The translations under genes and the position numbers were made by a program. A DNA stretch of 64,000 bases, from contig NZ_PHHE01000001.1 in assembly GCF_002813455.1 (NCBI RefSeq), forward strand, positions 2,356,001 to 2,420,000, read 5' to 3'. The first letter of the stretch is position 1, and every line of letters begins with the position of its first letter. The notes beneath the pieces were generated by a model. The model was not told where the DNA came from, searched no databases, and was given only the letters and a program-made list of their open reading frames with translations. This document shows, in pieces, positions 35,513 through 46,587 of the stretch. The stretch is from Pseudomonas baetica. Lineage in GTDB: Bacteria; Pseudomonadota; Gammaproteobacteria; Pseudomonadales; Pseudomonadaceae.

Positions 35513-37696
35513 TCACTTGGCGCGATTGAGTCGCCGCAGATTGCCCAGCACCGACTCCAGCGCACGGTCGAACAACAAGGTGTCGTCCAGCGCGCGCACC
35601 GCACCACGCTGGAATTCGAGCGCCAGTTCGATGCGGCTGCGTTCCAGCACTTTCATCCCGGTACGGTCGACAAACACGTACTTACCGGTGGCTTCGATGA
35701 TCGCTGCGAGCTTGCAGCGCAGGGTGTTGTCCTCGTCTTCCTGAAACGCCACCCAACCGCCCACGCGCAATTGATCAACCTGTTGCAGACCGGCGGCGTC
35801 CTGAGACAGGCGCCCCGAGGTCAGCGCCATCGTGGCCTCGTCAGCGGTTTGCAAAAGGATCTGCCGCGAGACCTCGATCAGTGCCGGCGCCGCTTGATCA
35901 GCCGCCGTGCGCGGCTCAAGCACACGCACATGCAGCGCTTCCAGCTCGCTGAAAAATTCGCTGGTGGCAAACGGATCGAATGCCGAACGGCTCAAGCCGT
36001 CACGCAACGACTTCAGCAACCCCGGCACCAGTGCCAGCAGACGCATGCCGGCGTCAGCATCATCATGGCGCTGCACACTCCAGATCAGTTGCTCCAGGGT
36101 GTGCGCATCGGCCTGCCACTCGGCGGACTTATCGCCATGCTTGAGGCAGGTGAGCAGCAGCACCTTGCTCCAGGCGTCCTGCACAAACGCTACCACCGAC
36201 GGCGGCAGGACTTTGCCCAGCAGGACTTGATTCAACGCCAGTTCGACTCGCCGACGAGCTAACTCGGTTTTCGCCCGCCCTTCTTCGGCATCGCGCAGAC
36301 GCTGCTCGAGCAATTCACTGCGCCGACGCTCATCACTGGTGAAAGCAAGAAAGTCTGCGAGCAATTCGGAAAAAATCGCCGGATCATCGTCAAAATCGGT
36401 GAGCAGGCGCTGCACCACCTGCTCGATGCGCAGATACAGGCTGTCGCGCGCCTCGCCATCACAATCGCCCCAACCCATCGCCGCTTCGGCAATTTCGTTG
36501 AGCAGCCGCCGCGCCGGATGGCTGCTGCGACTGAAGAAGCTCTTGTCGAGCACCGCCACTTTGAGCATCGGGATTTGCAAGCGGGCGATCAGCGCCTTGA
36601 GCGAGTCCGGCACATTGCGGTCTTCAAGGATGCAGTCGAAGACCATGGCGATCAGGTTGATCACGTCTTCGTCAGCCCCACCAACGATCCGCGACTTGCC
36701 ACTTTTGACGCTGACCCGCGTCAGCAGTTGCTCAAGCTGATTGCGCAGATCGAAGTCGTCATGCGACGCCAGCGCCGGCACATATTGTTGCAAGTGCGAG
36801 AGCAGGCGCAGCAGGTCGCGGGTGGTGATCGGCTGTGTAGCGGCGCTCGGTTCCAGAGTCGGCGCGACGCTGCCGCGCACGTGCAACAGCAACTCCTGCA
36901 ACGCGGCGAAGACTTCCTGCACGCCTTCGTCTGCTGGCGGCGGATCGTCGCTTTCCTCGCTATTTACGTTGGCCACCGCGCGATCGATCGCGCGGCGTGC
37001 AAGAGCCGGTTTCAGTTCAGGTAGCACGCCGGTGGCACTGAGCAACTGATTGGCTTCGGCATACAACTGCTCGGTGTCGGCCAGCACATAGCGCTCGAAC
37101 AGTTTGAGCAGGATCAACTTGACCTTGATCTCTACACCGAGGTTGCGACCGGCCTGCAAGAAGAACTCACAGAGCAGCGCCGGGCCGAGCGGATTGCATT
37201 GATCGTCCAGGGTATTGCCAAGCAATGCGTTGAGGCGCGCGGTCAGTTGATCGAGGGCAAAGCCGTCACGTTTGAGTACGCGGCCGACCATGGTCTCCAC
37301 CGCGACATTACGCTCCATGTCATCCGTGCGCGGTGCCGAGTCTTCGTGCATCAACGGAAGTGGCAGCGTGTTGTGCACGGGATCGTATTGGGTGAGGCCG
37401 ACAAAGGCATCGAAGAACAGTTCGAGAAAGCCCCGTTCGATGTTTTTGCGCTTGAGGCGCAAGTCGCGCATGGCTTCGAAAAAGATGTTCTGTTCGACGT
37501 CGTTGCGCGCCCGGTCGGCCATTTCAAACAGGGTGTCATCGGCGTTATCGAACAGCTCCTGCAAACCGTGACGCAGTTGCTGGGCAGCCTTGTCGCGAAC
37601 CTGAAGCAGAATCACAGGCAGGCGGGCGAGCGGCGAGTGATTCGCCTGATCGGTAGCGGCCTTGTGCAAAGGCACTACTTTCCCGTCGTTGTGCAT
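35513..37696 (-). CDS. DUF1631 family protein with C-terminal PilZ-like region
   Basis: 727 residues, acidic and helical, of the DUF1631 family, often mislabelled thymidine phosphorylase. The last 100 residues (VGGWVAFQEDEDNTLRCKLA...KYVFVDRTGMKVLERSR) look like a PilZ-type beta-barrel, so a link to cyclic-di-GMP or to surface behaviour is possible, but I do not see the full RxxxR/DxSxxG ligand motif. AGGAGG precedes the ATG by 6 bases. A homologue between ampD and nadC is conserved in Pseudomonas. Confidence 0.85.
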   Translation of the reverse strand: MHNDGKVVPLHKAATDQANHSPLARLPVILLQVRDKAAQQLRHGLQELFDNADDTLFEMADRARNDVEQNIFFEAMRDLRLKRKNIERGFLELFFDAFVGLTQYDPVHNTLPLPLMHEDSAPRTDDMERNVAVETMVGRVLKRDGFALDQLTARLNALLGNTLDDQCNPLGPALLCEFFLQAGRNLGVEIKVKLILLKLFERYVLADTEQLYAEANQLLSATGVLPELKPALARRAIDRAVANVNSEESDDPPPADEGVQEVFAALQELLLHVRGSVAPTLEPSAATQPITTRDLLRLLSHLQQYVPALASHDDFDLRNQLEQLLTRVSVKSGKSRIVGGADEDVINLIAMVFDCILEDRNVPDSLKALIARLQIPMLKVAVLDKSFFSRSSHPARRLLNEIAEAAMGWGDCDGEARDSLYLRIEQVVQRLLTDFDDDPAIFSELLADFLAFTSDERRRSELLEQRLRDAEEGRAKTELARRRVELALNQVLLGKVLPPSVVAFVQDAWSKVLLLTCLKHGDKSAEWQADAHTLEQLIWSVQRHDDADAGMRLLALVPGLLKSLRDGLSRSAFDPFATSEFFSELEALHVRVLEPRTAADQAAPALIEVSRQILLQTADEATMALTSGRLSQDAAGLQQVDQLRVGGWVAFQEDEDNTLRCKLAAIIEATGKYVFVDRTGMKVLERSRIELALEFQRGAVRALDDTLLFDRALESVLGNLRRLNRAK

Positions 37697-37745
37697 CCAA
37701 GCCTCCTGAAGCGGTGATTCGTTCGGTCAAGCCAACCCGGATCCC

Positions 37746-37834
37746 TGTGGGAGCGAGCCTGCTCGCGATAGCGGTGTGTCAGCCGCAGCAATGTCACTGA
37801 AAGAATGTATTCGCGAGCAGGCTCGCTCCCACAA
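37746..37834. repeat. REPIN upstream of nadC
   Basis: Inverted GGGAGCGAGCCTGCTCGC arms between divergent genes, 49 bases from the DUF1631 start, so it may sit within or next to that gene's promoter region. Confidence 0.9.
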
Positions 37835-38014
37835 GTTCAATCAGGACGTCAAAGCTATGACGTCAAATGCAAGGCGAATTATCTTTCATAACTTGTACCC
37901 GGCGCCATAGTCGTCAGGGTTTCCCCTATGCCTGTCCCCTCTCAGTGACCACGTCTGTACGGGGTTTGCTCAAAGAAAATCGACCAGATGCAGTCAAGCA
38001 CGCGTGTTCTCACC

Positions 38015-38044
38015 TTGGGTTGGCTCGCGCCATGCCCCTATAAT
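38015..38044 (+). promoter_or_regulatory. Promoter of nadC
   Basis: A perfect -10 TATAAT at 38039-38044 has a weaker -35 TTGGGT at 38015-38020 with an 18-base spacer. Transcription would begin about 20 bases before the nadC ATG. Confidence 0.65.
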
Positions 38045-38071
38045 CGAATCACTTTGTTTGTGGAGCCCGTT

Positions 38072-38920
38072 ATGCCGAATCTACGTCTCGCCGATTTGAC
38101 CGCCGAAATCGAAGCCAACGTGCGCCGTGCGTTGCTCGAAGACATCGGCAGCGGCGACATCACCGCGCAACTGATCCCGGCCGAACGTCTGGCCAAAGCC
38201 ACTATCATTACCCGCGACGACGCCATCATCTGCGGCACTGCGTGGGTCGATGCGGTGTTTCGTCAGCTCGATCCGCGGGTCGCGGTGCATTGGCAGGTGA
38301 TCGATGGCGAGCGGGTCAAACCCAATCAACCGCTGTTTCATCTGGAAGGCCCGGCCCGCTCGTTGCTGACCGGTGAACGTAGCGCGCTGAACTTCCTGCA
38401 ATTGCTTTCGGGCGTGGCGACCCGCGCGCAGTACCTGGCGGATTTCGTCGGCGAAACGCAGGTCAAGCTGTTGGATACGCGCAAGACCCTGCCGGGCCTG
38501 CGTCTGGCGCAGAAATACGCGGTGACTTGCGGCGGCTGCCACAACCATCGCATCGGCCTGTACGACGCCTTCCTGATCAAGGAAAACCACATCGCGGCCA
38601 GTGGTGGCATTGCACAAGCCATCGCCGCCGCCCACAAGATCGCCCCGGGCAAGCCGGTGGAAATCGAAGTGGAAAGCCTGGATGAGTTGAAAGAAGCGTT
38701 GGCGGCCAGCGCCGACATCATCATGCTCGACGAACTGAGCCTGGACGACATGCGCGAAGCCGTACGCCTCAACGGCGGCAAGGCGAAACTGGAGGCAAGC
38801 GGCGGCATCAACGAAAGCACACTGCTGCCAATCGCCGAGACGGGTGTGGATTACATCTCGATTGGTGCGATGACCAAGGATGTGAAGGCGGTGGATCTGT
38901 CGATGCGCCTCAGTCTCTGA
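38072..38920 (+). CDS. nadC: Nicotinate-nucleotide pyrophosphorylase (quinolinate phosphoribosyltransferase)
   Basis: 282 residues. The N-terminal sandwich domain (EDIGSGDIT) and the barrel with [18 protein letters not shown]-like [11 protein letters not shown] and IEVE...LDELS are typical of NadC. It makes nicotinate mononucleotide from quinolinate and PRPP in NAD synthesis. The ATG at 38072 has GGAG upstream; an ATG at 37988 would start before the promoter. Confidence 0.95.
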   Translation: MPNLRLADLTAEIEANVRRALLEDIGSGDITAQLIPAERLAKATIITRDDAIICGTAWVDAVFRQLDPRVAVHWQVIDGERVKPNQPLFHLEGPARSLLTGERSALNFLQLLSGVATRAQYLADFVGETQVKLLDTRKTLPGLRLAQKYAVTCGGCHNHRIGLYDAFLIKENHIAASGGIAQAIAAAHKIAPGKPVEIEVESLDELKEALAASADIIMLDELSLDDMREAVRLNGGKAKLEASGGINESTLLPIAETGVDYISIGAMTKDVKAVDLSMRLSL

Positions 38921-38934
38921 AGACTGCACGCAAT

Positions 38935-38969
38935 AAAAAACGCCAGCCTGGTTGAGGCTGGCGTTTTTG
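38935..38969. terminator. Bidirectional terminator between nadC and DUF6388 gene
   Basis: AAAAAACGCCAGCCT-GGTTG-AGGCTGGCGTTTTTG: a perfect stem with A-run and T-run, serving nadC (plus) and the convergent small gene (minus). Confidence 0.92.
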
Positions 38970-38971
38970 TT

Positions 38972-39271
38972 TCAGACCACCAGATTGTTCATCTCGCAGT
39001 ACTCGTCCCACTCGACGCCCAGTACTTCGGCGGCCTCTTTATGCAATACGAGACGCTGCGCCTCGAATTCTTCAGGAGTGCTCGTGTACTTGAGCGTCAG
39101 CTCCCACGGCTGCAAGCCCTGGGCCTCGGCTTCATCTTCGAACGCCCACTGGATCTGGTCTTTCTGATCATCGGGACTCAGGTCCTTGATCTCTTCTTTC
39201 AGATCCGGTACGTCCAGGATGTATTTCTTAAGCGCTTCTTCGTGGCGTTGCTCTTGAGTTAATTCGGTCAT
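38972..39271 (-). CDS. DUF6388-like small acidic protein
   Basis: 99 residues, acidic and helical, with no signal peptide (starts MTELTQEQRHEEALKKYILD; ends CEMNNLVV). It resembles a Pseudomonas family of small conserved proteins of unknown function. A longer frame to 39367 exists but its extra residues look random. Only a weak ribosome-binding site is visible. Confidence 0.75.
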   Translation of the reverse strand: MTELTQEQRHEEALKKYILDVPDLKEEIKDLSPDDQKDQIQWAFEDEAEAQGLQPWELTLKYTSTPEEFEAQRLVLHKEAAEVLGVEWDEYCEMNNLVV

Positions 39272-39512
39272 GGCGTTCTCGCTGATCGTAAGAATGGAAG
39301 ATGGATCTGGATCATCAAGGATCTCTCTGACGCGGTTAGCCCGGCCTTCGGAACCATTCGGGATCATCTGAAAACTGCTAAGCGATGCTCATGCAGGCAC
39401 CGAATATAGGACGTTTGCATGACGAATTACACGGGTCTTTACATCTCTCCCACAAAAAGCTGACCTGCGGAACATAAATCCGCATGGCAATGAGCGGGAG
39501 TGAGGAAAACGG

Positions 39513-39556
39513 TGGTGCCCGAGACAGGAATCGAACCTGCGACCTTCGCGTTACGA
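39513..39556 (-). repeat. Truncated tRNA-Thr 3' end (distal att site of an island)
   Basis: 44 bases identical to the 3' end (with CCA) of the intact tRNA-Thr gene at 42125-42200 and in the same orientation. Identity ends within the anticodon arm, after which the sequence turns AT-rich. A full tRNA cannot be formed. Such a direct repeat is the normal product of integrase-mediated insertion into a tRNA 3' end. Confidence 0.85.
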
Positions 39557-39741
39557 ATGTATTTTTTATTCATTGAGTACGGGGCAGGCCCAGCATATTT
39601 TGCAATCAAGTCAGGTTGAGTCCGCCAAAACAGAACCGTATAGTCGTTTTTGCTGCCACCTGTCACGGACGTTCCGGTATGACAACCAGGATCCCAGCTA
39701 GGTTTTCTCGGCCATCTCTATGTAATCATTCAATAATTAAA

Positions 39742-40281
39742 ATGGACTCTGGCCAAATGGATGACAAGGAGCGATTCGGTTTCGCTGAAAAGGTTTACTA
39801 CTACGAGCTGGAAAGGAAAGAAAAACTCATTGCGCGGCTGAGCCTTCCTCTTGCGATATTGGTCGCACTGCTTAGCTTTTTTTCCTACATGCTCGACAAG
39901 GCCCCCATAACGTCTACCGGCGGCGTTGCTGTGTTTTTTTGGATTTTCTATTGGTACGCCTGCATATGCCTAGCCGTAGGAGTATGGAATTTTTGGAAAG
40001 CCTGGAATCTCCGAGTATTCGACAAAACCCTATCCACGCTGGAAGAGATTGAAGCGTATAGAGGCGAGATGCTCAAGCTCTACGCAGAGTTCGAAGACGG
40101 AGTGGAAGAGACAGAAAAACAGATGTCTATATTCATTTACAATCAATATGTCACCGGAGCAACTACGAATACGCTGAACAATGATCGACGCTTGGCGTAC
40201 TTGAATGAGGTGTCGACGTTCATGGCAGCGACAATCTTATTCGCACTGCTATCTTTCATACCGTTTTATGTTTACCTGTAG
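39742..40281 (+). CDS. Island membrane protein, 3' end cut by IS3-family element
   Basis: 179 residues. Two membrane segments close to the N-terminus (about 33-50 and 63-84), a cytoplasmic helical middle with an E-rich region (LEEIEAYRGEMLKLYAEFEDG) and a third segment at the very end (about 160-178). The final Leu codon and TAG stop are partly or wholly IS sequence (IS begins at 40277), so the native C-terminus is lost. ATG 39742 or 39757 could be the start; neither has a good site. Low GC compared with neighbours. The 2-TM plus helical layout recalls membrane effectors of small defence islands, but I recognise no family. Confidence 0.6.
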   Translation: MDSGQMDDKERFGFAEKVYYYELERKEKLIARLSLPLAILVALLSFFSYMLDKAPITSTGGVAVFFWIFYWYACICLAVGVWNFWKAWNLRVFDKTLSTLEEIEAYRGEMLKLYAEFEDGVEETEKQMSIFIYNQYVTGATTNTLNNDRRLAYLNEVSTFMAATILFALLSFIPFYVYL

Positions 40282-40340
40282 TGGTCTAATGAAACCGGAC
40301 ACCCATTTAGGCGAGAATGCTCGCCAGATAGAGGTGTCTG

Positions 40341-41975
<1,635 letters not shown>

Positions 41976-42124
41976 GACCTGGCTCCTACTTCGTCCTTGC
42001 TTGATCGGAGTCGGCTTATTGCGAATCCGCCCTTTCCGCACCACGTTATCGAGCGGAATGCTGTCACCCTGCTGTCACAAGCATTCTTAACAACTGATCA
42101 GTAGCCGTGAAGCCCTTATTTTAC

Positions 42125-42200
42125 TGGTGCCCGAGACAGGAATCGAACCTGCGACCTTCGCGTTACGAGTGCGCTGCTCTACCGGCTGAGCTACACGGGC
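42125..42200 (-). tRNA. tRNA-Thr (CGT)
   Basis: 76 bases including encoded CCA. Read on the minus strand: acceptor GCCCGTG...CTCGGGC, D-arm GCTC...GAGC, anticodon loop CTCGTAA with anticodon CGT, T-arm with GGTTCGATT. One acceptor mismatch (T-T) and an A-C pair at the base of the anticodon loop are seen. It is the intact copy at the island's attachment site. Confidence 0.92.
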
Positions 42201-42235
42201 AGTGGGCTAAACCTAGCACCGGTTTTCACAAAAGC

Positions 42236-42317
42236 AAAGATCGCAGCCTGCTGCAGCGCCTGCACGATCTGGTTATCACACCGTTTGTGTAGGAGCTGCC
42301 GCAGGCTGAGATCTTTT
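42236..42317. repeat. REP pair of the GCTGCCGCAGGCTG class
   Basis: AAAGATCGCAGCCTGCTGC and inverted GAGCTGCCGCAGGCTGAGATC surround a divergent middle, between tRNA-Thr and the pnp terminator. Same class as 33961-34036. Confidence 0.8.
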
Positions 42318-42333
42318 GATCTTATGCCAGACA

Positions 42334-42370
42334 AAAAAATGCCCCGCCGTTTTCACGGAGGGGCATTTTT
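42334..42370 (-). terminator. Terminator of pnp
   Basis: On the minus strand AAAATGCCCCTCCG, a short loop, CGGCGGGGCATTTTTTT: a strong stem with T-run, 24 bases beyond the pnp stop codon. Confidence 0.9.
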
Positions 42371-42393
42371 ATTGCGCTAACGCTTTGGGCTGA

Positions 42394-44499
42394 TTAAACG
42401 CCCGAAGCCTTGGCCGCTGCCACGTCTTTGATGGACAGCTTGATACGGCCGCGGTTGTCCACGTCCAGTACCAGCACTTCCACTTCCTGGCCTTCTTTCA
42501 GGATGTCGGTCACTTTCTCAACGCGAGCGTCGCTCAGCATCGAGATGTGCACCAGACCGTCCTTGCCCGGCAGGATGTTGACGAATGCGCCGAAGTCGAC
42601 GATGCGCTCAACCTTGCCCACGTAGATCTTGCCGATCTCGGCTTCAGCGGTGATACCCAGAACGCGCTGACGAGCAGCTTCTGCAGCTTCCTTGGTTTCG
42701 CCGAAGATCTTGATCGAACCGTCGTCTTCGATGTCGATCGAAGCCTTGGTTTCTTCGCAGATCGCACGGATGGTCGCGCCACCTTTACCGATAACGTCAC
42801 GGATTTTGTCGGTGTCGATCTTCATCGCGATCATGGTCGGAGCGTTGGCCGACAGTTCGGTACGCGACTGGCCGATGATCTGGTTCATCTGACCGAGGAT
42901 GTTCAGGCGCGCTTCCAGGGCTTGGCCCAGAGCGATTTCCATGATCTCTTCGGTGATGCCCTTGATCTTGATGTCCATCTGCAGTGCGGTAACGCCTTTG
43001 GCAGTACCGGCTACTTTGAAGTCCATGTCGCCCAGGTGGTCTTCGTCACCGAGGATGTCGGTCAGGACTGCGAATTTCTCGCCTTCCTTAACCAGACCCA
43101 TGGCGATACCGGCAACCGGCGCCTTCATCGGCACACCAGCGTCCATCAGGGCCAGGGAAGCGCCGCAAACGGAAGCCATCGAGCTCGAACCGTTGGATTC
43201 GGTGATTTCCGAAACCACACGGATGGTGTACGGGAACACGTCAGCGGCAGGCAGCATGGCCGAAACCGAGCGACGGGCCAGACGGCCGTGACCGATTTCA
43301 CGACGACCAGCACCACCCATGCGACCACACTCGCCCACCGAGAACGGAGGGAAGTTGTAGTGCAGCATGAACGGGTCTTTTTTCTCGCCTTCCAGGGTGT
43401 CCAGCAGCTGTGCGTCACGGGCGGTGCCCAGCGTCGCGACGACCAGAGCCTGGGTTTCGCCACGGGTGAACAGCGCCGAACCGTGGGTCTTCGGCAGAAC
43501 GCCGACTTCGATGTTCAGCGGACGTACGGTTTTGGTGTCGCGGCCGTCGATACGTGGCTTGCCGTTTACGATGTTTTCGCGAACGGTGCGGTATTCGATT
43601 TCGCCGAAAGCAGCTTTGACTTCAGCGGAAGTCGGCTGGCCTTCTTCGCCGGACAGCTTGGCAACCACTTGATCCTTCAACTCACCCAGGCGAGCGTAAC
43701 GGTCGGCCTTGATGGTGATGGTGTAAGCCTGGGAGATCGCGTCGCCGAACTCGGCACGGATAGCACCCAGCAGCTCGGTGGCTTCAGGCTGTGGAGCCCA
43801 GTTCCAGGTTGGCTTGGCAGCTTCAGCGGCCAGTTCTTTGACGGCGTTGATCACCACCTGGAATTCGTCGTGAGCAAACAGTACTGCGCCCAGCATCTGG
43901 TCTTCGGTCAGCTCTTTGGCTTCCGATTCAACCATCAGCACGGCGTCGGAAGTACCGGCAACGACCATGTCCAGGCTCGAAGCAGCTTGCTGCTCGTAAG
44001 TCGGGTTCAGCAGGTAGCCGGTGCTTTCGTGGAAAGCTACACGAGCGGCGCCGATCGGGCCGTCGAACGGAATGCCCGAGATAGCCAGGGCAGCCGAGGT
44101 ACCGATCATCGCAGCGATGTCCGGATCGGTCTTCTTGCTGGTGGAAACGACGGTGCAGACAACCTGCACTTCGTTCATGAAGCCTTCTGGGAACAGCGGA
44201 CGGATCGGACGGTCGATCAGTCGGGAAGTCAGGGTTTCTTTCTCGGAAGGACGGCCTTCACGCTTGAAGAAACCGCCAGGGATCTTACCGGCAGCGTAAG
44301 TCTTTTCCTGGTAGTGAACGGACAGAGGGAAGAAGCCCTTGCCCGGATCGGCTTGCTTGGCACCAACAACGGTCACCAATACGCTGACGTCGTCGTCAAC
44401 GGTGACCAATACTGCGCCGGAGGCCTGACGGGCGATACGGCCAGTCTCGAGGGTAACGGTCGACTGACCGAACTGGAATTTTTTGATTACCGGGTTCAC
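42394..44499 (-). CDS. pnp: Polynucleotide phosphorylase
   Basis: 701 residues with two RNase PH-like domains, a helical linker, a KH domain (about 555-615; [15 protein letters not shown]) and an S1 domain (about 620-690; [23 protein letters not shown]). It degrades RNA 3' to 5' with phosphate in the cytoplasm, often with RNase E. Last gene of the nusA-to-pnp block, downstream of rpsO as in most gamma-proteobacteria. Confidence 0.98.
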   Translation of the reverse strand: MNPVIKKFQFGQSTVTLETGRIARQASGAVLVTVDDDVSVLVTVVGAKQADPGKGFFPLSVHYQEKTYAAGKIPGGFFKREGRPSEKETLTSRLIDRPIRPLFPEGFMNEVQVVCTVVSTSKKTDPDIAAMIGTSAALAISGIPFDGPIGAARVAFHESTGYLLNPTYEQQAASSLDMVVAGTSDAVLMVESEAKELTEDQMLGAVLFAHDEFQVVINAVKELAAEAAKPTWNWAPQPEATELLGAIRAEFGDAISQAYTITIKADRYARLGELKDQVVAKLSGEEGQPTSAEVKAAFGEIEYRTVRENIVNGKPRIDGRDTKTVRPLNIEVGVLPKTHGSALFTRGETQALVVATLGTARDAQLLDTLEGEKKDPFMLHYNFPPFSVGECGRMGGAGRREIGHGRLARRSVSAMLPAADVFPYTIRVVSEITESNGSSSMASVCGASLALMDAGVPMKAPVAGIAMGLVKEGEKFAVLTDILGDEDHLGDMDFKVAGTAKGVTALQMDIKIKGITEEIMEIALGQALEARLNILGQMNQIIGQSRTELSANAPTMIAMKIDTDKIRDVIGKGGATIRAICEETKASIDIEDDGSIKIFGETKEAAEAARQRVLGITAEAEIGKIYVGKVERIVDFGAFVNILPGKDGLVHISMLSDARVEKVTDILKEGQEVEVLVLDVDNRGRIKLSIKDVAAAKASGV

Positions 44500-44692
44500 G
44501 GTGTCCTACCTTCTTTGTGGCTCTTGGGGGAACTGGTTTCTTGCGAAATTCTTGGGCAATGTCGGGAATCGGCCCAACGCCTGTCCAGGGTAAAACGTGT
44601 ATCCAGATAAAACTTGAGGCTGGGAGCCTGCCGGACGCCGACGGAAACCGCCGGCGCCTGACAGACAACCAACCTCATAGCGCAATCGCTTA
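44500..44692 (-). promoter_or_regulatory. rpsO-pnp intercistronic RNA structures
   Basis: 193 bases with two minus-strand hairpins: GGCGCCGGCGG-TTTC-CGTCGGCGTCC and AGGCT-CCC-AGCCT followed by CAAGTTTTA. In E. coli this spacer holds the rpsO terminator and the RNase III site through which PNPase represses its own mRNA. The same role is likely here but inferred from position. Confidence 0.5.
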
Positions 44693-44962
44693 TTAGCGAC
44701 GCAGACCCAGGCGACCGATCAGAGTCTGATAACGACCCAGATCCTTGCCTTTCAGGTAGTCCAGCAGCTTGCGACGCTGGTTTACCATGCGGATCAGACC
44801 ACGACGGGAGTGGTGATCTTTACCGTTGGCCTTGAAGTGACCTTGCAGCTTGTTGATGTTGTGGGTCAGCAGTGCAACTTGCACTTCTGGCGAACCGGTG
44901 TCACCAACAGCTTGCTGGTAGTCAGCAACGATTTGAGCTTTTTCTTGAACGTCGAGAGCCAT
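44693..44962 (-). CDS. rpsO: 30S ribosomal protein S15
   Basis: 89 residues, normal length, with the conserved [16 protein letters not shown] and [22 protein letters not shown] regions that bind 16S rRNA. Preceded by its own promoter at 45033-45063. Confidence 0.98.
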   Translation of the reverse strand: MALDVQEKAQIVADYQQAVGDTGSPEVQVALLTHNINKLQGHFKANGKDHHSRRGLIRMVNQRRKLLDYLKGKDLGRYQTLIGRLGLRR

Positions 44963-45032
44963 GAGGCAATCCTTTTATCAGGAAACTGTTTCAAAGAAAC
45001 AGCTTCAACAGGCCAGGGACAAATCCCTGTAT

Positions 45033-45063
45033 CTATAAATGAGTCGTGACCGTGCCTGTTAAC
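45033..45063 (-). promoter_or_regulatory. Candidate promoter of rpsO
   Basis: On the minus strand, -35 TTAACA and -10 TATAGA are separated by 19 bases, in the gap between truB and rpsO. The leader then has two hairpins (CAGGGATTTGTCCCTG and GAAGCTGTTTCTTTGAAACA), a plausible site for S15 autoregulation. Confidence 0.5.
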
Positions 45064-45104
45064 AGCCACACTCGCCAGCCTGCTGTTACACAGACTGGTT
45101 TCGG

Positions 45105-46022
45105 TCATTCCGACCGAATCAAACGACGTGGCGCGATACGCCCGTCTTCGCTCACTTCACCGATACCGATGAAGCGACCATTGTGATCCTGTACCCGCAC
45201 CATGCCGAACTTCGGAGCATCCGGGGCACGTACCGGCTGGCCGTTGAGCCAGTAGAACGCGCTCGCTTCCGAAAAGTGCAGCAGCGGCCAATCCTGCAGG
45301 CCGCTGTCCGATGGCATCAGGAAGCGGTCGACCGCTTCGTTGCCGCCTTCGGCATGTACCGCTTCGAGCTCTTCGAGGGTGACAGTCTGCGCCAGGGTGA
45401 AAGGCCCGGCCTGGGTACGGCGCAATTCTGCGACGTACGCACCACAACCGAGTTGCTCACCGATATCCTCCACCAGGGTGCGGATATAGGTGCCTTTGCT
45501 GCAGTCCACCGCGAGACGCGCAGTATCGCCTTCGAAGGCCAGTAATTCCAAGCGCGCAATAGTAACAGAACGCGGTTCGCGCTCCACTACTTCGCCTGCA
45601 CGGGCCAGCTTGTACAGCGGCTGGCCATCACGCTTGAGCGCCGAGTACATCGGCGGTATCTGACTGATTTGACCGCGAAATTTCGGCAAGGCAGCCTCAA
45701 CATCGGCGCGACCAACGGTCACCGGGCGCTCCTGCAAAACCTCACCCTCGGCATCCGCCGTGGTGGTGGTCTTGCCCAGTTGCGCCAGGGTTTCATAAGC
45801 CTTGTCGGAATCGAGCAGATACTGCGAGAACTTGGTTGCCTCACCAAAGCACAGCGGCAATACGCCGGTGGCCAGCGGATCAAGACTGCCAGTGTGCCCG
45901 GCCTTCTCGGCGTTGAGCAGCCAGCGAACCTTCTGCAACGCGGCGTTGGAGGTAAACCCCAACGGTTTGTCGAGCAGAATGATGCCGCTGACGTTACGAC
46001 GGATACGTTTGACCTGAGCCAC
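45105..46022 (-). CDS. truB: tRNA pseudouridine(55) synthase
   Basis: 305 residues, with the catalytic Asp in [12 protein letters not shown] and the TruB KGTYIRTL motif. It converts U55 of tRNA to pseudouridine. Start is GTG at 46022, 8 bases after GGAG and 4 bases beyond the rbfA stop. An ATG at 46055 lies within rbfA and lacks a site. Confidence 0.96.
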   Translation of the reverse strand: MAQVKRIRRNVSGIILLDKPLGFTSNAALQKVRWLLNAEKAGHTGSLDPLATGVLPLCFGEATKFSQYLLDSDKAYETLAQLGKTTTTADAEGEVLQERPVTVGRADVEAALPKFRGQISQIPPMYSALKRDGQPLYKLARAGEVVEREPRSVTIARLELLAFEGDTARLAVDCSKGTYIRTLVEDIGEQLGCGAYVAELRRTQAGPFTLAQTVTLEELEAVHAEGGNEAVDRFLMPSDSGLQDWPLLHFSEASAFYWLNGQPVRAPDAPKFGMVRVQDHNGRFIGIGEVSEDGRIAPRRLIRSE

Positions 46023-46026
46023 CGAG

Positions 46027-46428
46027 TTACTCCTTGGTGTCTTCAGGTTCAGCAACTGCCGGGTGCTGATTGTCTTCAGCCACGGCGCGCTCGATCAGGG
46101 CCGACAGGTGCGCACCACGGACGACGGATTCGTCGTAGTGGAAGTGCAATTGCGGCACGCTGCGCAGCTTCATTTCGCGGGCCAGTTGCATACGCAGGAA
46201 ACCTGCGGCGGCATTCAGCACCTTGATGCTTTGCGCGATGTCTTCGGCGTTGTCCTGCCCCATCACGGTGATGAAAATCTTCGCGTGACCCACGTCACGG
46301 GAAACTTCCACTGCGGTAATGGTGACCAGACCGACGCGCGGATCTTTGACTTCACGACGGATCAGCTGGGCCAGCTCACGCTGCATCTGATCGCCGATAC
46401 GTTGGGTACGGCTGTATTCTTTTGCCAT
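46027..46428 (-). CDS. rbfA: 30S ribosome-binding factor A
   Basis: 133 residues with the KH-like fold of RbfA ([32 protein letters not shown] near the start, [14 protein letters not shown] later). It assists late 30S maturation and cold adaptation. It lies between infB and truB, 4 bases before truB. Confidence 0.97.
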   Translation of the reverse strand: MAKEYSRTQRIGDQMQRELAQLIRREVKDPRVGLVTITAVEVSRDVGHAKIFITVMGQDNAEDIAQSIKVLNAAAGFLRMQLAREMKLRSVPQLHFHYDESVVRGAHLSALIERAVAEDNQHPAVAEPEDTKE

Positions 46429-46482
46429 GATTTGTTACCTGTTACTGCCTCACGGTGAAACCCGCAAGGTCTGAAAGCGGCA

Positions 46483-46516
46483 AACGCCCGGCCTGACAAA
46501 AGCCAGACCGGGCGTT
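46483..46516 (-). promoter_or_regulatory. Hairpin between infB and rbfA
   Basis: A perfect-looking stem of about 13 bp (AACGCCCGGTCTGGC...GCCGGGCGTT) without a T-run. It may lower read-through or protect infB mRNA rather than stop transcription. Confidence 0.55.
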
Positions 46517-46587
46517 GCGTTTAGAGTCCGGGTGATGCGCCGCACATTACAGTGCGGCCAACCATCACGGCTCCTGAAGTGCGCGAG

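Noticed and set aside
10042..37834. CRISPR array
   Set aside because: The repeated arms are scattered, inverted pairs in intergenic gaps, not regularly spaced direct repeats; they are REPINs.
39513..39560. A second tRNA-Thr gene
   Set aside because: Only the 3' 44 bases are present. The D-arm and 5' acceptor strand are missing, so it is an attachment-site duplicate.
42547..44610. 687-codon plus-strand frame opposite pnp
   Set aside because: Shadow of pnp; no start signals or recognisable domain.
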